DNA of 64,000 bases, from assembly GCA_030848545.1 (NCBI GenBank), contig JAVDCA010000011.1, positions 124,001 to 188,000 of the forward strand, read 5' to 3'. The translations under genes were made by a program, and so were the position numbers. Source of the stretch: Astrobacterium formosum. GTDB taxonomy: Bacteria > Pseudomonadota > Alphaproteobacteria > Rhizobiales > Xanthobacteraceae. The notes under the pieces are model-generated. The model did no database searches, was not told the DNA's origin, and worked only from the letters and a program-made list of their open reading frames with translations. Of the stretch, positions 51,402 to 60,396 are shown piece after piece. Numbering within the stretch: position 1 is the stretch's first letter; each line of letters begins with the position of its first letter.

Positions 51402-52121
51402 ATGGCCCAGATGCCGCCCCCCTCCTCCCCCGATCCCGTCGCCGGAGCGCCGGCCCCGGCGTCGCAGCGTGATCGGATCATCGCCGCCTTCATGACCATC
51501 CTGGCGGCACGGCCCATCGAGGACATCGGCTATGCCGAAATCGCCGCCCGCGCCGAGATATCGCTCTCGGAGCTGCGCGGCGAGTTCGGCTCCAAGCTCG
51601 CGATCCTCGCCGCCTTCATCAAGGACGTCGACCGCAAGGTGCTCGACGGCATCGACATCGACATGGCGAGCGAGCCGGCCCGCGAGCGCCTGTTCGACGT
51701 CCTGATGCGCCGGATCGAAATTCTCGCTCCCCACAAGAACGCGATCCGTTCGCTGATGCGCTCGGCGCAGACCGATCCCTGCCTCGCGGTGGCGCTCAAC
51801 GGCATGGCGGTGCAGACGCAGCGATGGATGCTGACGGCGGCCGACATCGATGCCTCCGGCAGCCGCGGCATGGTGCGCGCGCAAGGCACGGCGCTGCTGT
51901 TCGCCCGCGTGCTGCAGACCTTCGTGCGCGACGACGATCCCGGGCATGCCCGCACCATGGCGGCGCTCGACCGGCAGCTCTCGCGCGGCGAGCGCATGGC
52001 CGGCGTCCTGGATCAGCTCTGCCGCTTCGTGCCGTCACGCTTCCTCTCGCGCGGCTGGCGCAGCCGTCGCGACCGCGACATGCGCGACACCGGGCTGGGC
52101 GACGACGCCGTGCCGGTGTGA
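51402..52121 (+). CDS. TetR-family transcriptional regulator
   Basis: This 239-aa protein has an N-terminal TetR HTH (IIAAFMTILAARPIEDIGYAEIAARAEIS in two parts, residues about 25-55) preceded by a Pro/Ala-rich arm, and a C-terminal ligand domain. No effector can be read. ATG 51402 follows caggagac, a good ribosome site. It is in line after proC with a 116-bp gap. Confidence 0.85.
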   Translation: MAQMPPPSSPDPVAGAPAPASQRDRIIAAFMTILAARPIEDIGYAEIAARAEISLSELRGEFGSKLAILAAFIKDVDRKVLDGIDIDMASEPARERLFDVLMRRIEILAPHKNAIRSLMRSAQTDPCLAVALNGMAVQTQRWMLTAADIDASGSRGMVRAQGTALLFARVLQTFVRDDDPGHARTMAALDRQLSRGERMAGVLDQLCRFVPSRFLSRGWRSRRDRDMRDTGLGDDAVPV

Positions 52122-52146
52122 GGCGGGCTGACTAAACAGTTCGATG

Positions 52147-52244
52147 TTATTCCGGGGCGGCCGAAGGCCGAGCCCGGAATCCAGCCCCGGGATCAGCATG
52201 CGCGGCTGGATTCCGGGTTCGCGCTTGCGCGCGCCCCGGAATGA
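52147..52244. repeat. dispersed palindromic intergenic repeat, copy 3
   Basis: TATTCCGGGGCGG at the left and GCGCCCCGGAATGA at the right are the outer arms. GAGCCCGGAATCCAG and CTGGATTCCGGGTTCGC are the inner arms. It lies between convergent TetR and histidine kinase genes. Confidence 0.8.
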
Positions 52245-52269
52245 CGAAGATGAGTGACGAGGGTCGCCC

Positions 52270-53700
52270 TCACACCGGCACGCGCACGATGGCGCGTAGC
52301 CCTCCCTGCGGGCTGTCGCCGAGCGCGATGTCGCCGCCGTGCGAACGGGCGATGTCGCGGGCGATGGCGAGCCCCAGGCCGGTGCCACCCTGGTCCTGGT
52401 TCCTGGCATCGTCGAGGCGCAGGAACGGCTTGAAAACGTCGTCTCGCATGTGCGGCGGTATGCCCGGGCCGTCGTCGTCGATGGTCACCGTCAGCCAGCG
52501 GTGATCGCGGTGCCCCGTTATGGCGATCGAGGCGGCGTAGCGGGCGGCGTTGGACACCAGATTGGCGAGGCAACGCTTGAACGCGTTCGGCCGCACGGTC
52601 ACCACCGGGTGGCCGCTGAAGGCGACTGTCGTGATGTGGCCGTGCCGCTCCGCATCCGCCTTGAGTTCGTCCAGGAACGCCGCCATGTCGGTCGGCTCCG
52701 CCTGTTCGCCGCCGTCGCCGCGCGCGAAGGCGAGATACGCCTCGAGCATGCGGCCCATCTCGTCGACGTCCTTCTTCATGGCATCGGCTTCCGGTATGTC
52801 GCCGAGGAGCGCCAGCTCGAGCTTGAAGCGGGTGAGCACCGTGCGCAGGTCGTGCGAGACGCCGGCCAGCATGGTGGTGCGCTGCTCGATGGCGCGCTCC
52901 ACCCTCGCCTTCATCTCGATGAAGGCGAGCGCGGCGCGGCGGACTTCGCGGGCGCCGCGCGGACGGAAATGCGGCACCACGCGACCCTTGCCGAAACTCT
53001 CGACCGCCTCGGTGAGGCGAAGGATCGGCTTGATCTGGTTGCGCAGGAACAGGATGGCGACGATGAGCAGGACCAGCGAGGTGCCGACCATCCACAAAAG
53101 GAAGATTTCCGAATTGGAAGCATAGGCTGCGCTCCTGCGCGCGAACACCCGCATGATGTCGTTGTCGAGCCTGATGCGGATTTCGACCAGCGAGGAACGG
53201 CCCACCGTATCGATCCAGAACGGCCGGCCGATCTGCTTGCGGATTTCTTCCGACAGCGCCTGGTCGAGGAGCGAAAAGAACGGCTTCGATCCCACCGGCG
53301 GCATGTCGCTCAGGGGCAGGAAGTCGACCACGAGGCCGAGCCGCTCCTGGGCGAGGCGGCGCAGGCGGGTGCTGCCGGCGCTGTCGGGATAATCCTTGTG
53401 GAGGTCGATGAGCGCCGAAATGTCCTGCGTGACCGCCGCCGACAGGCGCCGCGTCACCGTGTTCCAGTGGCGCTCCATGAACACGAAGGCGATGACCGAC
53501 TGCAGGACCACCATCGGGACGATGATGATCAGCACCGTGCGGGCATAGAGTCCCTCGGGCATCAGCCGCTTGATGCCCACATTCACCCGGTGCACCCCGC
53601 CGTGGATCCAGACGACGGCGGCCTTGACCCAGGCGAACGCGACGGCGGCGTGGTGCGCCACGGTCTTGAGCCGCGCCAGACCGACGTCGAGCGATGTCAT
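52270..53700 (-). CDS. sensor histidine kinase (EnvZ-like)
   Basis: This 476-aa membrane kinase has one helix near residues 54-75, a periplasmic loop, a second helix near 201-219, a HAMP domain, the HisKA site with H283 in GVSHDLR, and an HATPase domain (NLVSNAARYA, DDGPGIP, GTGLGLAI). It overlaps the response regulator by 4 bp (ATGA). The signal is unknown. This kinase-regulator pair with a MarR gene next to ilvE is conserved in Hyphomicrobiales. Confidence 0.93.
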   Translation of the reverse strand: MTSLDVGLARLKTVAHHAAVAFAWVKAAVVWIHGGVHRVNVGIKRLMPEGLYARTVLIIIVPMVVLQSVIAFVFMERHWNTVTRRLSAAVTQDISALIDLHKDYPDSAGSTRLRRLAQERLGLVVDFLPLSDMPPVGSKPFFSLLDQALSEEIRKQIGRPFWIDTVGRSSLVEIRIRLDNDIMRVFARRSAAYASNSEIFLLWMVGTSLVLLIVAILFLRNQIKPILRLTEAVESFGKGRVVPHFRPRGAREVRRAALAFIEMKARVERAIEQRTTMLAGVSHDLRTVLTRFKLELALLGDIPEADAMKKDVDEMGRMLEAYLAFARGDGGEQAEPTDMAAFLDELKADAERHGHITTVAFSGHPVVTVRPNAFKRCLANLVSNAARYAASIAITGHRDHRWLTVTIDDDGPGIPPHMRDDVFKPFLRLDDARNQDQGGTGLGLAIARDIARSHGGDIALGDSPQGGLRAIVRVPV

Positions 53701-54404
53701 GTGGACACCACCAGCCTGTAGCCGGTGCCGCGCACCGTCTGGATGAACAACGGATTGGCGGGATCGCGCTCGATCTTGCGCCGGAGCCGGTTCACCTGCA
53801 CGTCGACGGCGCGTTCACCGGCCGAGACGCCGTTGCCGGCGAGATCGAGGCGCGACACGGTCTCGCCCGGGTTCGCCACCAGGAGGCGCATCATGTCGCG
53901 TTCCCGATCGGTGAGATGGACGACTTCCTCGCCCATGCGCAATTCGCCGCGGCCGATGTGGAACACGAAGGGTCCGAAACGCACGCTCTCCGCCGGCGGC
54001 GCTTCGGCGGGGCTCGTGCGCTTGAGAATGTTGGCGATGCGCAGCGACAGTTCGCGCGGTTCGAACGGCTTGCTCACATAGTCGTCGGCGCCGATCTCCA
54101 GTCCCTTGATCCGGCTTTCGGCAGCGTCGCGGGCGGTGAGCATCAGGATCGGGACCGCGGAGGACGTCCGGATCGACGTCGCGAGTTCGAAACCGTTCTC
54201 GCCCGGCATCATGACGTCGAGGATCAGGAGGTCGAAGCACAGGCTTTCCAGTTTGGCGCGCGCTTCCGCGGCGGTCTCCGCGGTGGTGACGCGATAGCCT
54301 TCCGAACGCAGATAGCGCGACAGCAAGTCACGGATCCGACGGTCGTCGTCCACCACCAGGAGATGGGGCGCGTCGTCGGAGAGAACGGCGGGTTCGACCG
54401 TCAT
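53697..54404 (-). CDS. OmpR-family response regulator
   Basis: This 235-aa regulator has a receiver domain with phospho-acceptor D63 in LLILDVMMPGE and the SKPFEP lysine near residue 113, then an OmpR-type winged helix (DVQVNRLRRKIE, VRGTGYRL). ATG 54404 overlaps the MarR stop, and its own stop overlaps the kinase start, giving a tightly coupled MarR-RR-HK operon. Confidence 0.93.
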   Translation of the reverse strand: MTVEPAVLSDDAPHLLVVDDDRRIRDLLSRYLRSEGYRVTTAETAAEARAKLESLCFDLLILDVMMPGENGFELATSIRTSSAVPILMLTARDAAESRIKGLEIGADDYVSKPFEPRELSLRIANILKRTSPAEAPPAESVRFGPFVFHIGRGELRMGEEVVHLTDRERDMMRLLVANPGETVSRLDLAGNGVSAGERAVDVQVNRLRRKIERDPANPLFIQTVRGTGYRLVVST

Positions 54405-54994
54405 CGTTGCGGTTCCGGATGGGGCTGGTCGCGCCGGAAGCGTTCGGCGCGTTCGATCAGCCGCAGGACATCGTCGCGGCCGTCGTGATCGAGCACGGCG
54501 GTGAGGAACCGGCGCGCCGCGTCGTGGGCGCCGGGGCCGACCTCGGCGAGCGCACGCCCCAGTCGGGCTTCCTGCAGCCCGGCCAGACTGTACGCCAGTT
54601 GGGCTCCCTTGGGCGTGGCGAACAGAAGTCGCTGCCGGCGGTCGATCGCGCCCTCCTTCTGCTCGATGAAGCCTTCGTCGATCAGCTGCTTGAGCACGCG
54701 CCCGAGCGACTGTTTGGTGATCTTCAGGATGTCGAGGAGCTCCGCGACCTTCATGCCGGGATTGCGATTGACGAAGTGCAGCACACGGTGGTGCGCCCGC
54801 CCGAATCCGTAGGTTTCCAGTACGCCGTCGGGATCGCTGACGAAGTCCCGGTAGGCGAAAAACAACAGCTCGATCAGGTCCCATACGGGCTCGGCATCCG
54901 GCGGCGCCGAATCCTCCCCGACCGAAGGACCGCGCGACGCTCTGACATTTATGTCAGCCATGTTGACATATTTCGGTTTGTTTGTTACGTTCAT
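54401..54994 (-). CDS. MarR-family transcriptional regulator
   Basis: This protein of up to 197 aa has a winged helix in the middle (GMKVAELLDILKITKQSLGRVLKQLIDEGF within the region 82-112, then a DRRQRLLFATPKG wing), typical of MarR. Starts at ATG 54994 or ATG 54961 are both possible. An inverted repeat TGACAT-TT-ATGTCA (54943-54956) lies in the first codons and could be an autoregulatory site. It heads the operon with the two-component system, divergent from ilvE. Confidence 0.87.
   Translation of the reverse strand: MNVTNKPKYVNMADINVRASRGPSVGEDSAPPDAEPVWDLIELLFFAYRDFVSDPDGVLETYGFGRAHHRVLHFVNRNPGMKVAELLDILKITKQSLGRVLKQLIDEGFIEQKEGAIDRRQRLLFATPKGAQLAYSLAGLQEARLGRALAEVGPGAHDAARRFLTAVLDHDGRDDVLRLIERAERFRRDQPHPEPQR
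54943..54956. promoter_or_regulatory. candidate MarR operator
   Basis: TGACAT-TT-ATGTCA is a perfect 6-bp inverted repeat at the 5' end of the marR gene, close to the divergent ilvE promoter region. Confidence 0.4.
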
Positions 54995-55137
54995 GGTCAC
55001 TTGCACGAAACTATCGTGCTCGTAGAGCCAGGATTCTGTTCGACTGTTGCGCCGTCTCTCTGGACGCCCCTCGCGGAACGCCAGCCAGCAAACATACCGA
55101 GACTCTGCGGGCGACGCAAAACCATGACGGTAAAACG

Positions 55138-55156
55138 GGAGCAGCCGGGCTGCTCC
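55138..55156 (+). promoter_or_regulatory. hairpin in ilvE leader (possible attenuator)
   Basis: GGAGCAGC, loop CGG and GCTGCTCC form a perfect 8-bp stem followed by TTT, ending 18 bp before ATG 55175 and just upstream of the AAGGAG ribosome site. It could act as a terminator or modulate translation. Confidence 0.45.
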
Positions 55157-55174
55157 TTTCAAGGAGAACTGACG

Positions 55175-56068
55175 ATGTCGATCCCCTTCGACCAACAAGA
55201 TGGCTTCATCTGGTACGATGGCCAACTCGTCCCCTGGGCAGATGCCAAGCTGCATGTGCTGTCACACGGCTTGCACTACGCCAGCGGCGTCTTCGAGGGT
55301 GAGCGCGCCTATGGGGGCGTGATCTTCAAGTCCGCCGAGCATTCGGCGCGGCTGCACCGCTCGGCCGAACTGCTCGATTTCAAGATCCCCTATTCGGTGG
55401 CGGAGATTGATGCCGCCAAGCGCCTGGTTTTGGAGAGGAACGGGCTTACCGAGGCCTATGTGCGCCCGGTCGCCTGGCGCGGCTCCGAGAAGATGGGCGT
55501 GTCGGCGCGCGACAACACCATCCATCTCGCCATCGCGGCGTGGGTGTGGCCGAGCTACTTCGATGCCGCCGAGCGGCTCAAGGGTCTGCGGCTCGACCTG
55601 GCCGAATTCCGCCGCCCGGACCCGCGAACGGCGCCCTCGACCGCCAAGGCGGCCGGCCTCTACATGATCTGCACCATCTCCAAGCACCGGGCCGAGCGGC
55701 GCGGCTATGCGGAGGCGATGATGCTCGACTGGCAGGGCCGGGTGTCGGAATGCACCGGCGCCAACATCTTCTTCGTGCGCGGCTCAGAGCTCCACACGCC
55801 CATCGCGGACTGTTTCCTCGACGGCATCACCCGCCAGACCGTGATCGCGCTGGCGAAGCGGCGCGGCTACGACGTCCGCGAGCGGCGCATCACCCCGGAG
55901 GAACTGGCCGGATTCTCGGAGTGCTTCATCACCGGCAGCGCGGCGGAAGTGACGCCGGTGTCCGAGATCGCCGACTGGCGATTCACCCCCGGGGCGATCA
56001 CCCGGCAACTGATGGACGACTACGCCGCAGAAGTGCGGCCGACCAGGAAGGCGGCGGCGGCAGCGTGA
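55175..56068 (+). CDS. ilvE: branched-chain amino acid aminotransferase
   Basis: This 297-aa class IV PLP enzyme carries out the last step of Leu, Ile and Val synthesis. Blocks are LHYASGVFEGERAY, YVRPVAW, STAKAAGLY with the PLP-binding Lys near residue 158, SECTGANIFFV, and DGITRQTVIALA. ATG 55175 follows AAGGAGAACTGACG. It is divergent from the MarR operon. Confidence 0.94.
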   Translation: MSIPFDQQDGFIWYDGQLVPWADAKLHVLSHGLHYASGVFEGERAYGGVIFKSAEHSARLHRSAELLDFKIPYSVAEIDAAKRLVLERNGLTEAYVRPVAWRGSEKMGVSARDNTIHLAIAAWVWPSYFDAAERLKGLRLDLAEFRRPDPRTAPSTAKAAGLYMICTISKHRAERRGYAEAMMLDWQGRVSECTGANIFFVRGSELHTPIADCFLDGITRQTVIALAKRRGYDVRERRITPEELAGFSECFITGSAAEVTPVSEIADWRFTPGAITRQLMDDYAAEVRPTRKAAAAA

Positions 56069-56088
56069 GTACGACTTCGCCCTCTTCT

Positions 56089-56245
56089 CCCTCTCCCCAT
56101 TTGGGGAGAGGGTCGGGGTGAGGGGGTGACGATGCGAGTTGGCTGCAGGGCCGTCGCGCCCGGCGTCACAGAAGCAAGTCGACAACGTGCGCCATCGCGG
56201 CGCCGGAGCCCCCTCACCCCAGCCCTCTCCCCGCTGGGGAGAGGG
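56089..56245. repeat. inverted pair of CCCTCTCCCC hairpins between convergent genes
   Basis: CCCTCTCCCC/GGGGAGAGGG hairpins lie at 56089-56112 and 56223-56245. The associated GGTGAGGGGG (56117-56126) and CCCCCTCACC (56209-56218) are inverted, so the two units are mirror copies of one intergenic repeat. They sit between ilvE and moaE and could terminate transcription from both sides. Confidence 0.7.
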
Positions 56246-56276
56246 AGCCGGCTGAGGGCGTGGCGAGGTTCAGTCC

Positions 56277-56747
56277 TCAGCCCTCCAAAGCCTTTGCCCA
56301 CCGCTCGGCTGCAGCATCGTCGGCGGATTTAGCCGCGACCCAGGCCGAGCCGTCGCGGCGCTCCTCCTTCTTCCAGAAGGGCGCCTGGGTCTTGAGATAA
56401 TCCATCAGGAACTCGGCCGCCGCGAAGGCGGCGCCGCGATGGGCGGCGGCGACCGCGACCATCATGATGTTGTCGCCCGGGACAAGACGGCCGTGGCGGT
56501 GGATGACGACGACACCCAGAAGTGGCCAGCGGCGCTCCGCCTCGGCGACGTGGCGACCGATCTCCTCCTCGGCCATGCCGGGATAGTGCTCGAGCGTCAT
56601 GGCGGCGACGTCGTGGCCGGCCTCGCTGGCGCGGCAGATGCCCGTGAAGGTGACGACGGCGCCGATGTCGACACGTCCGCGCGTCAGCGCCGCAGTTTCG
56701 GCGGCGACGTCAAAATCCTCGCTCTGCAGGCGGATCGTCGACGCCAT
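56277..56747 (-). CDS. moaE: molybdopterin synthase catalytic subunit MoaE
   Basis: This 156-aa protein has the family pattern VVTFTGICR, a LEHYPGMAEEEI segment, VVIHRHGRLVPGDNIMMVAV and the active-site lysines in APFWKKE. MoaE with MoaD puts sulfur onto precursor Z to make molybdopterin. The small-subunit gene lies just upstream. Confidence 0.94.
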   Translation of the reverse strand: MASTIRLQSEDFDVAAETAALTRGRVDIGAVVTFTGICRASEAGHDVAAMTLEHYPGMAEEEIGRHVAEAERRWPLLGVVVIHRHGRLVPGDNIMMVAVAAAHRGAAFAAAEFLMDYLKTQAPFWKKEERRDGSAWVAAKSADDAAAERWAKALEG

Positions 56748-56791
56748 GCCGCTCTCGGCTCCTCGGTCTCGGTCTCGGTCGCGATGACGTG

Positions 56792-57043
56792 TCAGCCGCC
56801 GGTCATGGGCGGGAAGAAGGCGATCTCGCGCGCGCCGGCGATCGGCGCGTCCGCCTTGACGTGGTGGCGGTCGATGGCGGCGCGTACCACTTTGGGGTCG
56901 GCGAACGCATGGGCGTACTCCTCGCCGCGGCCCGAAAGCCAGCCGGCAAGGTCGGCGATGGTGGCGACGCCGGCGGGCAGATCGACGGTCTCCTCGGCCT
57001 TGCCGATGCGTTCGCGCACCCAGGCAAAATAGACGATCCTCAC
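56792..57043 (-). CDS. moaD: molybdopterin synthase sulfur carrier subunit MoaD
   Basis: This 83-aa ubiquitin-like sulfur carrier ends in the required Gly-Gly (FFPPMTGG). GTG 57043 is preferred because AGGGAG lies six bases upstream; GTG 57049, overlapping the pgsA stop, is the alternative. It forms a pgsA-moaD-moaE run on the minus strand. Confidence 0.92.
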   Translation of the reverse strand: MRIVYFAWVRERIGKAEETVDLPAGVATIADLAGWLSGRGEEYAHAFADPKVVRAAIDRHHVKADAPIAGAREIAFFPPMTGG

Positions 57044-57045
57044 GC

Positions 57046-57690
57046 TCACTCCCTGATCAGGTGCGTGACGCCGGCGCGGAAATAGTCCCAGCCGGTGTAG
57101 AGCGTCAAAATGGCCGACGCCCACAAGAGAAAGAGGCCAATATGGGTGATCGGCTCGGGCACCAGTTCCGCCGACTTCCCCAGCATGTTCGCCAGGAAGA
57201 GGTCGCCCGCGACCCCGGCGATGAGAAAGCCGACGGCGACCAGTTGCAGCACCGTCTTCCATTTGGCGAGGCGGGTGACCGGCACGCTGACGCGCAATTC
57301 CGCCAGATATTCCCGCAGGCCCGACACCAGGATCTCCCGGCACAGGATGACGATCGCGGCCCACAAGGACCAGCCCCGGATGGTGCCGTCGGCCGCCAGC
57401 ATCAGGAGGCACGATGACACCAGGAGCTTGTCGGCGATGGGGTCGAGCATGCGCCCGAAGGACGATTGCTGGCCCATGCTGCGGGCGAAATAGCCGTCCA
57501 GCAGGTCGGTGACGGCGGCCGTGACGTAGAGCGCAAGCGCGACCCAGCGCAGCCACAATCCGCCCTGCAATATGTCCTGCCAATACATGCAGGCGACGAC
57601 CGCCGGCACCGCCAGAATGCGGCCGTAGGTCAACAGGTTGGGCAGCGCGTAGACATGCGCCGGAGCATATTTGGAGGTGATGACTTCCAT
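57046..57690 (-). CDS. pgsA: CDP-diacylglycerol-glycerol-3-phosphate 3-phosphatidyltransferase
   Basis: This 214-aa membrane enzyme commits CDP-diacylglycerol to phosphatidylglycerol. The CDP-alcohol phosphotransferase signature D-x2-D-G-x2-A-R-x8-G-x3-D-x3-D is visible from DLLDGYFARSMG to LDPIADKLL. ATG 57690 fits the family start; the frame is open upstream. Followed directly by moaD. Confidence 0.93.
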   Translation of the reverse strand: MEVITSKYAPAHVYALPNLLTYGRILAVPAVVACMYWQDILQGGLWLRWVALALYVTAAVTDLLDGYFARSMGQQSSFGRMLDPIADKLLVSSCLLMLAADGTIRGWSLWAAIVILCREILVSGLREYLAELRVSVPVTRLAKWKTVLQLVAVGFLIAGVAGDLFLANMLGKSAELVPEPITHIGLFLLWASAILTLYTGWDYFRAGVTHLIRE

Positions 57691-57800
57691 GACCCGACAA
57701 TAGCCGCTCCGGGTCCTCGCCAACAACCCCAAGAATCGCAGAGCTTGCCGGCGCACGGTGATTTGTCACACATGAAATGGACGACGAAACGAGGATTGGC

Positions 57801-58307
57801 ATGTTCCGGACATGGGTGGCCGTGTTCTTGGCCGTTGCGGTCGGACTGGCGGCGGCGCCGCTCGCGGCCCAGAACCTGATCGCCCAAGGGGGCTGGGAGG
57901 GCTTCGCAATGCGTCACCCCGACGGCCGTTTCGACCGCTGCGTGCTCTACAACCGCACGGTTCCGGCCCTCAACGCCTCGCCCTATGGCATGATGGGATT
58001 AACCCGCGACGGCGCCGGGAATACCGGGCTGATGGTCTTCTTCGAACCCAGAAGCCTGGCGCGCGCCGAGCCGACGACCCTCCGGGTGCGCATCGACGAC
58101 GATGCCCCGGTGCCGCTCCCGGGCGAGGCGGTCTCCGACTTTCACATCGTCGTCCCGGGCCCCTTGGACAACCGCACCGTGGCGGCCGTCCGCAATGCGC
58201 GCAAGATCGAATTCTCCATCGGCGCCAAGACCATCCGGTTCACGGTCGCCGATATGGGCGCCGTCCTCGACCGCCTCAAGACCTGCGTCGACGCCAACGC
58301 CCGGTGA
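57801..58307 (+). CDS. exported protein of unknown function
   Basis: This 168-aa protein has a clear signal peptide (residues 1-23, hydrophobic core VAVFLAVAVGLAAAPL, cleavage after LAA). The mature domain is strand-rich with two cysteines that could form a disulfide. It resembles in outline the small secreted proteins of the invasion-associated-locus type, but I cannot assign it. It is divergent from pgsA. Confidence 0.72.
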   Translation: MFRTWVAVFLAVAVGLAAAPLAAQNLIAQGGWEGFAMRHPDGRFDRCVLYNRTVPALNASPYGMMGLTRDGAGNTGLMVFFEPRSLARAEPTTLRVRIDDDAPVPLPGEAVSDFHIVVPGPLDNRTVAAVRNARKIEFSIGAKTIRFTVADMGAVLDRLKTCVDANAR

Positions 58308-58415
58308 AGCGCCACGCTGGATGGGCCGGGGCGCTAGACTTAGCCGTTGCGCCGACACGGAGCCGGCCATAAGCACGGCTATCGTTTCTGGGAATTCCAC
58401 CTCTGGCCGCCACGC

Positions 58416-59105
58416 TCAGAAGTCGCCGAGCGCCCGGATATAATTTCCTTCCATGTCGCTGATATGCACGCGCAGGATCTTGAGCACCGCGTCGATGTCA
58501 CTTCTCGCGAAAGCGGCGGCGATATCGACATGTTCGGTATGAGTGCGGCTGCGAAACATCTCCAGCGGCCGGGACAGGTGAGCCCGCAACGCGCTGATGC
58601 GATTGGCGCAGACCTCGTAGCCTTCGCTGACATAGCGGTTGCCGCAGTGCTCGAAAAAAGCATTGTGGAACAGGCCGTCGGCATCCGCATAGCCGAGCGC
58701 GTCTTCCGTTTCGCGCGCCACCGACATCGCCGCCACCGCCTTTTCGAGCTGGGCGGTGGCGTGTAGCGGCGCGTGCTTCATCGCCATGGGCGCAGCCTGC
58801 ATCTCGAGCATCAGCCGGTACTCCACCAAGGCCTTGATGTCTTCGGCATCCGGTTTGAAGACGATGCTGCCACGCTGCGGCACGATGGTGATGAGCCCCT
58901 GCAATTGCAGCAGCGTCAGCGCCTCGCGCACGGGCGTGCGGCTGACTTTCATGGCGGCGGCGATTTTCTCCTCGGACAAAACCTCGCCGAGGCGGATCTC
59001 CGTCGTGAAGATGCTGCGCTTCAACCGCTCCGCCACGAGCGCGGCGAGAGATTTTGCCCGCCGGATCGGCTTGCTCCGCAGCCGATGGTCTGGTTTTGCG
59101 CCCAT
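58416..59105 (-). CDS. GntR-family regulator, FadR/FCD type
   Basis: This 229-aa regulator has a winged helix (LSEEKIAAAMKVSRTPVREALTLLQLQG in two parts, residues about 42-70) and a C-terminal FCD ligand domain with HNAFFEHCGN and HTEHVDIAAAF carrying the metal-binding His residues. It is divergent from the second TRAP operon, which it very likely controls in response to the transported acid. ATG 59105 is chosen over the longer frame. Confidence 0.88.
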   Translation of the reverse strand: MGAKPDHRLRSKPIRRAKSLAALVAERLKRSIFTTEIRLGEVLSEEKIAAAMKVSRTPVREALTLLQLQGLITIVPQRGSIVFKPDAEDIKALVEYRLMLEMQAAPMAMKHAPLHATAQLEKAVAAMSVARETEDALGYADADGLFHNAFFEHCGNRYVSEGYEVCANRISALRAHLSRPLEMFRSRTHTEHVDIAAAFARSDIDAVLKILRVHISDMEGNYIRALGDF

Positions 59106-59405
59106 GAACGGCGTGCTCCTTTGGTCGCTTCGCGATCGTTTTAGCGACCTTTCACAAACTGAGGTACAAGCAGTCAAATTACGGCGTTTTCGCCTGCTTT
59201 GCCGGATGACATATCAATTTATCCTTATAGTTTCAATATGATATACAGAGGTGCAGAAGCGTCAAGGCCGACTCTGTTGACATACAGTGCCTCAGGTGTG
59301 AAGGTTCCAATGCTGCGGGGTCGAGGCGCCGCCCACCAAAGAGCCGCGTCTCAAGGCGTGCCAACCGGAGGAGTGATCCCGCCGCACCAACCGGGGGAGT
59401 CCAAT
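59106..59405. promoter_or_regulatory. divergent control region of GntR gene and TRAP operon 2
   Basis: This 300-bp AT-rich interval holds an inverted pair ATATCA (59211-59216) and TGATAT (59239-59244) and a TTGACA hexamer at about 59277-59282. These are possible GntR and promoter sites. No gene is supported. Confidence 0.45.
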
Positions 59406-60392
59406 ATGAATCGTCGATCTGCCGTGATTGTCGCTGCATTGCTGGCTGCCGGAACCGCCTTTGCGCAGCCGGCGGCGGCGCAGAAGGCCATCGTGCTGCG
59501 CGTCGCTCATGCCATGCCGGAATCGCACAGCTACCACAAGTGGGTGGAGAAGTTCCGTGAGGAGGTCAACAAGCTCGCCCCCGGCCGCATGGACATCAAG
59601 ATCTTTCCAAATGCCCAGCTCGGCAAGGAGACCGAATACGTCGAAGGAATGACGATCGGCACCATCGACGGCGCCGTGATCGGCCGCCACGGCCAGATCG
59701 ATCCGCGCCTCGACGTTCTCAACATGCCGATGATCTATCGCGACGACGCCCACGAGGACGCAGTGCTGCGCAAGGGCCTGCCGGTGCAGAAACGCCTCGA
59801 CGACATCATGTACCAGAAGGGCTACAAGGTCCTCGGCTGGGGCACGCTCGGCTTCCGCCACATCACCACCAAGGACAAGCCGATCCGCACCGCCGCCGAC
59901 CTCAAGGGCGTCGATATCCGCGTCCCGAACGTCGAACCGTGGCTGGTCGCGTTCCGCGCCTGGGGCGCCAATCCGACCCCGATGGACTTCTCCGAGCTCT
60001 ATTCGGCATTGCAGCAGGGGGTCATCACGGCCCAGGAGAACCCGCCCGAGATCATCGAGACCTCGCGCTTCTACGAGGTCCAGAAGGTGCTGAGCCTGAC
60101 GAGCCACGCCAACATCCCCAACGAGTTCGTGGTCTCGCGTCGCTATTGGGAACGCCTGCCCAAGGACCTGGAGGACATCGTCATGAAGGCCGCCGACGTC
60201 AGTCGCGACTACCAGGTGAAGCTCACGCGCGAAGCCAACAACGCCCTTATCGAAACCCTGGCCAAGCGCGGCATGACGGTCGTGCGCGATGTCGATCGCG
60301 AATCCTTCCGTCCGGGCGCCGAGCAGGCCTACAAGAAGTACGAATCGGTCATCGGCGCCGACCTCATCCAGGCCGTCCGCGAGGCCAAGTAG
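59406..60392 (+). CDS. dctP: TRAP transporter periplasmic solute-binding protein (DctP family)
   Basis: This 328-aa protein has a signal peptide (residues 1-25, ending near AAAQK) and DctP features: an FPNAQLGKETEYVEGM segment, the GFRHITTKDKPIRT block near residue 150 with the conserved Arg, and DFSELYSALQQGVITAQENP. It heads the P-Q-M operon. The ligand is probably an organic or sugar acid, judged from the FCD-type regulator and downstream isomerase/SDR genes. Confidence 0.93.
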   Translation: MNRRSAVIVAALLAAGTAFAQPAAAQKAIVLRVAHAMPESHSYHKWVEKFREEVNKLAPGRMDIKIFPNAQLGKETEYVEGMTIGTIDGAVIGRHGQIDPRLDVLNMPMIYRDDAHEDAVLRKGLPVQKRLDDIMYQKGYKVLGWGTLGFRHITTKDKPIRTAADLKGVDIRVPNVEPWLVAFRAWGANPTPMDFSELYSALQQGVITAQENPPEIIETSRFYEVQKVLSLTSHANIPNEFVVSRRYWERLPKDLEDIVMKAADVSRDYQVKLTREANNALIETLAKRGMTVVRDVDRESFRPGAEQAYKKYESVIGADLIQAVREAK

Positions 60393-60396
60393 CACC

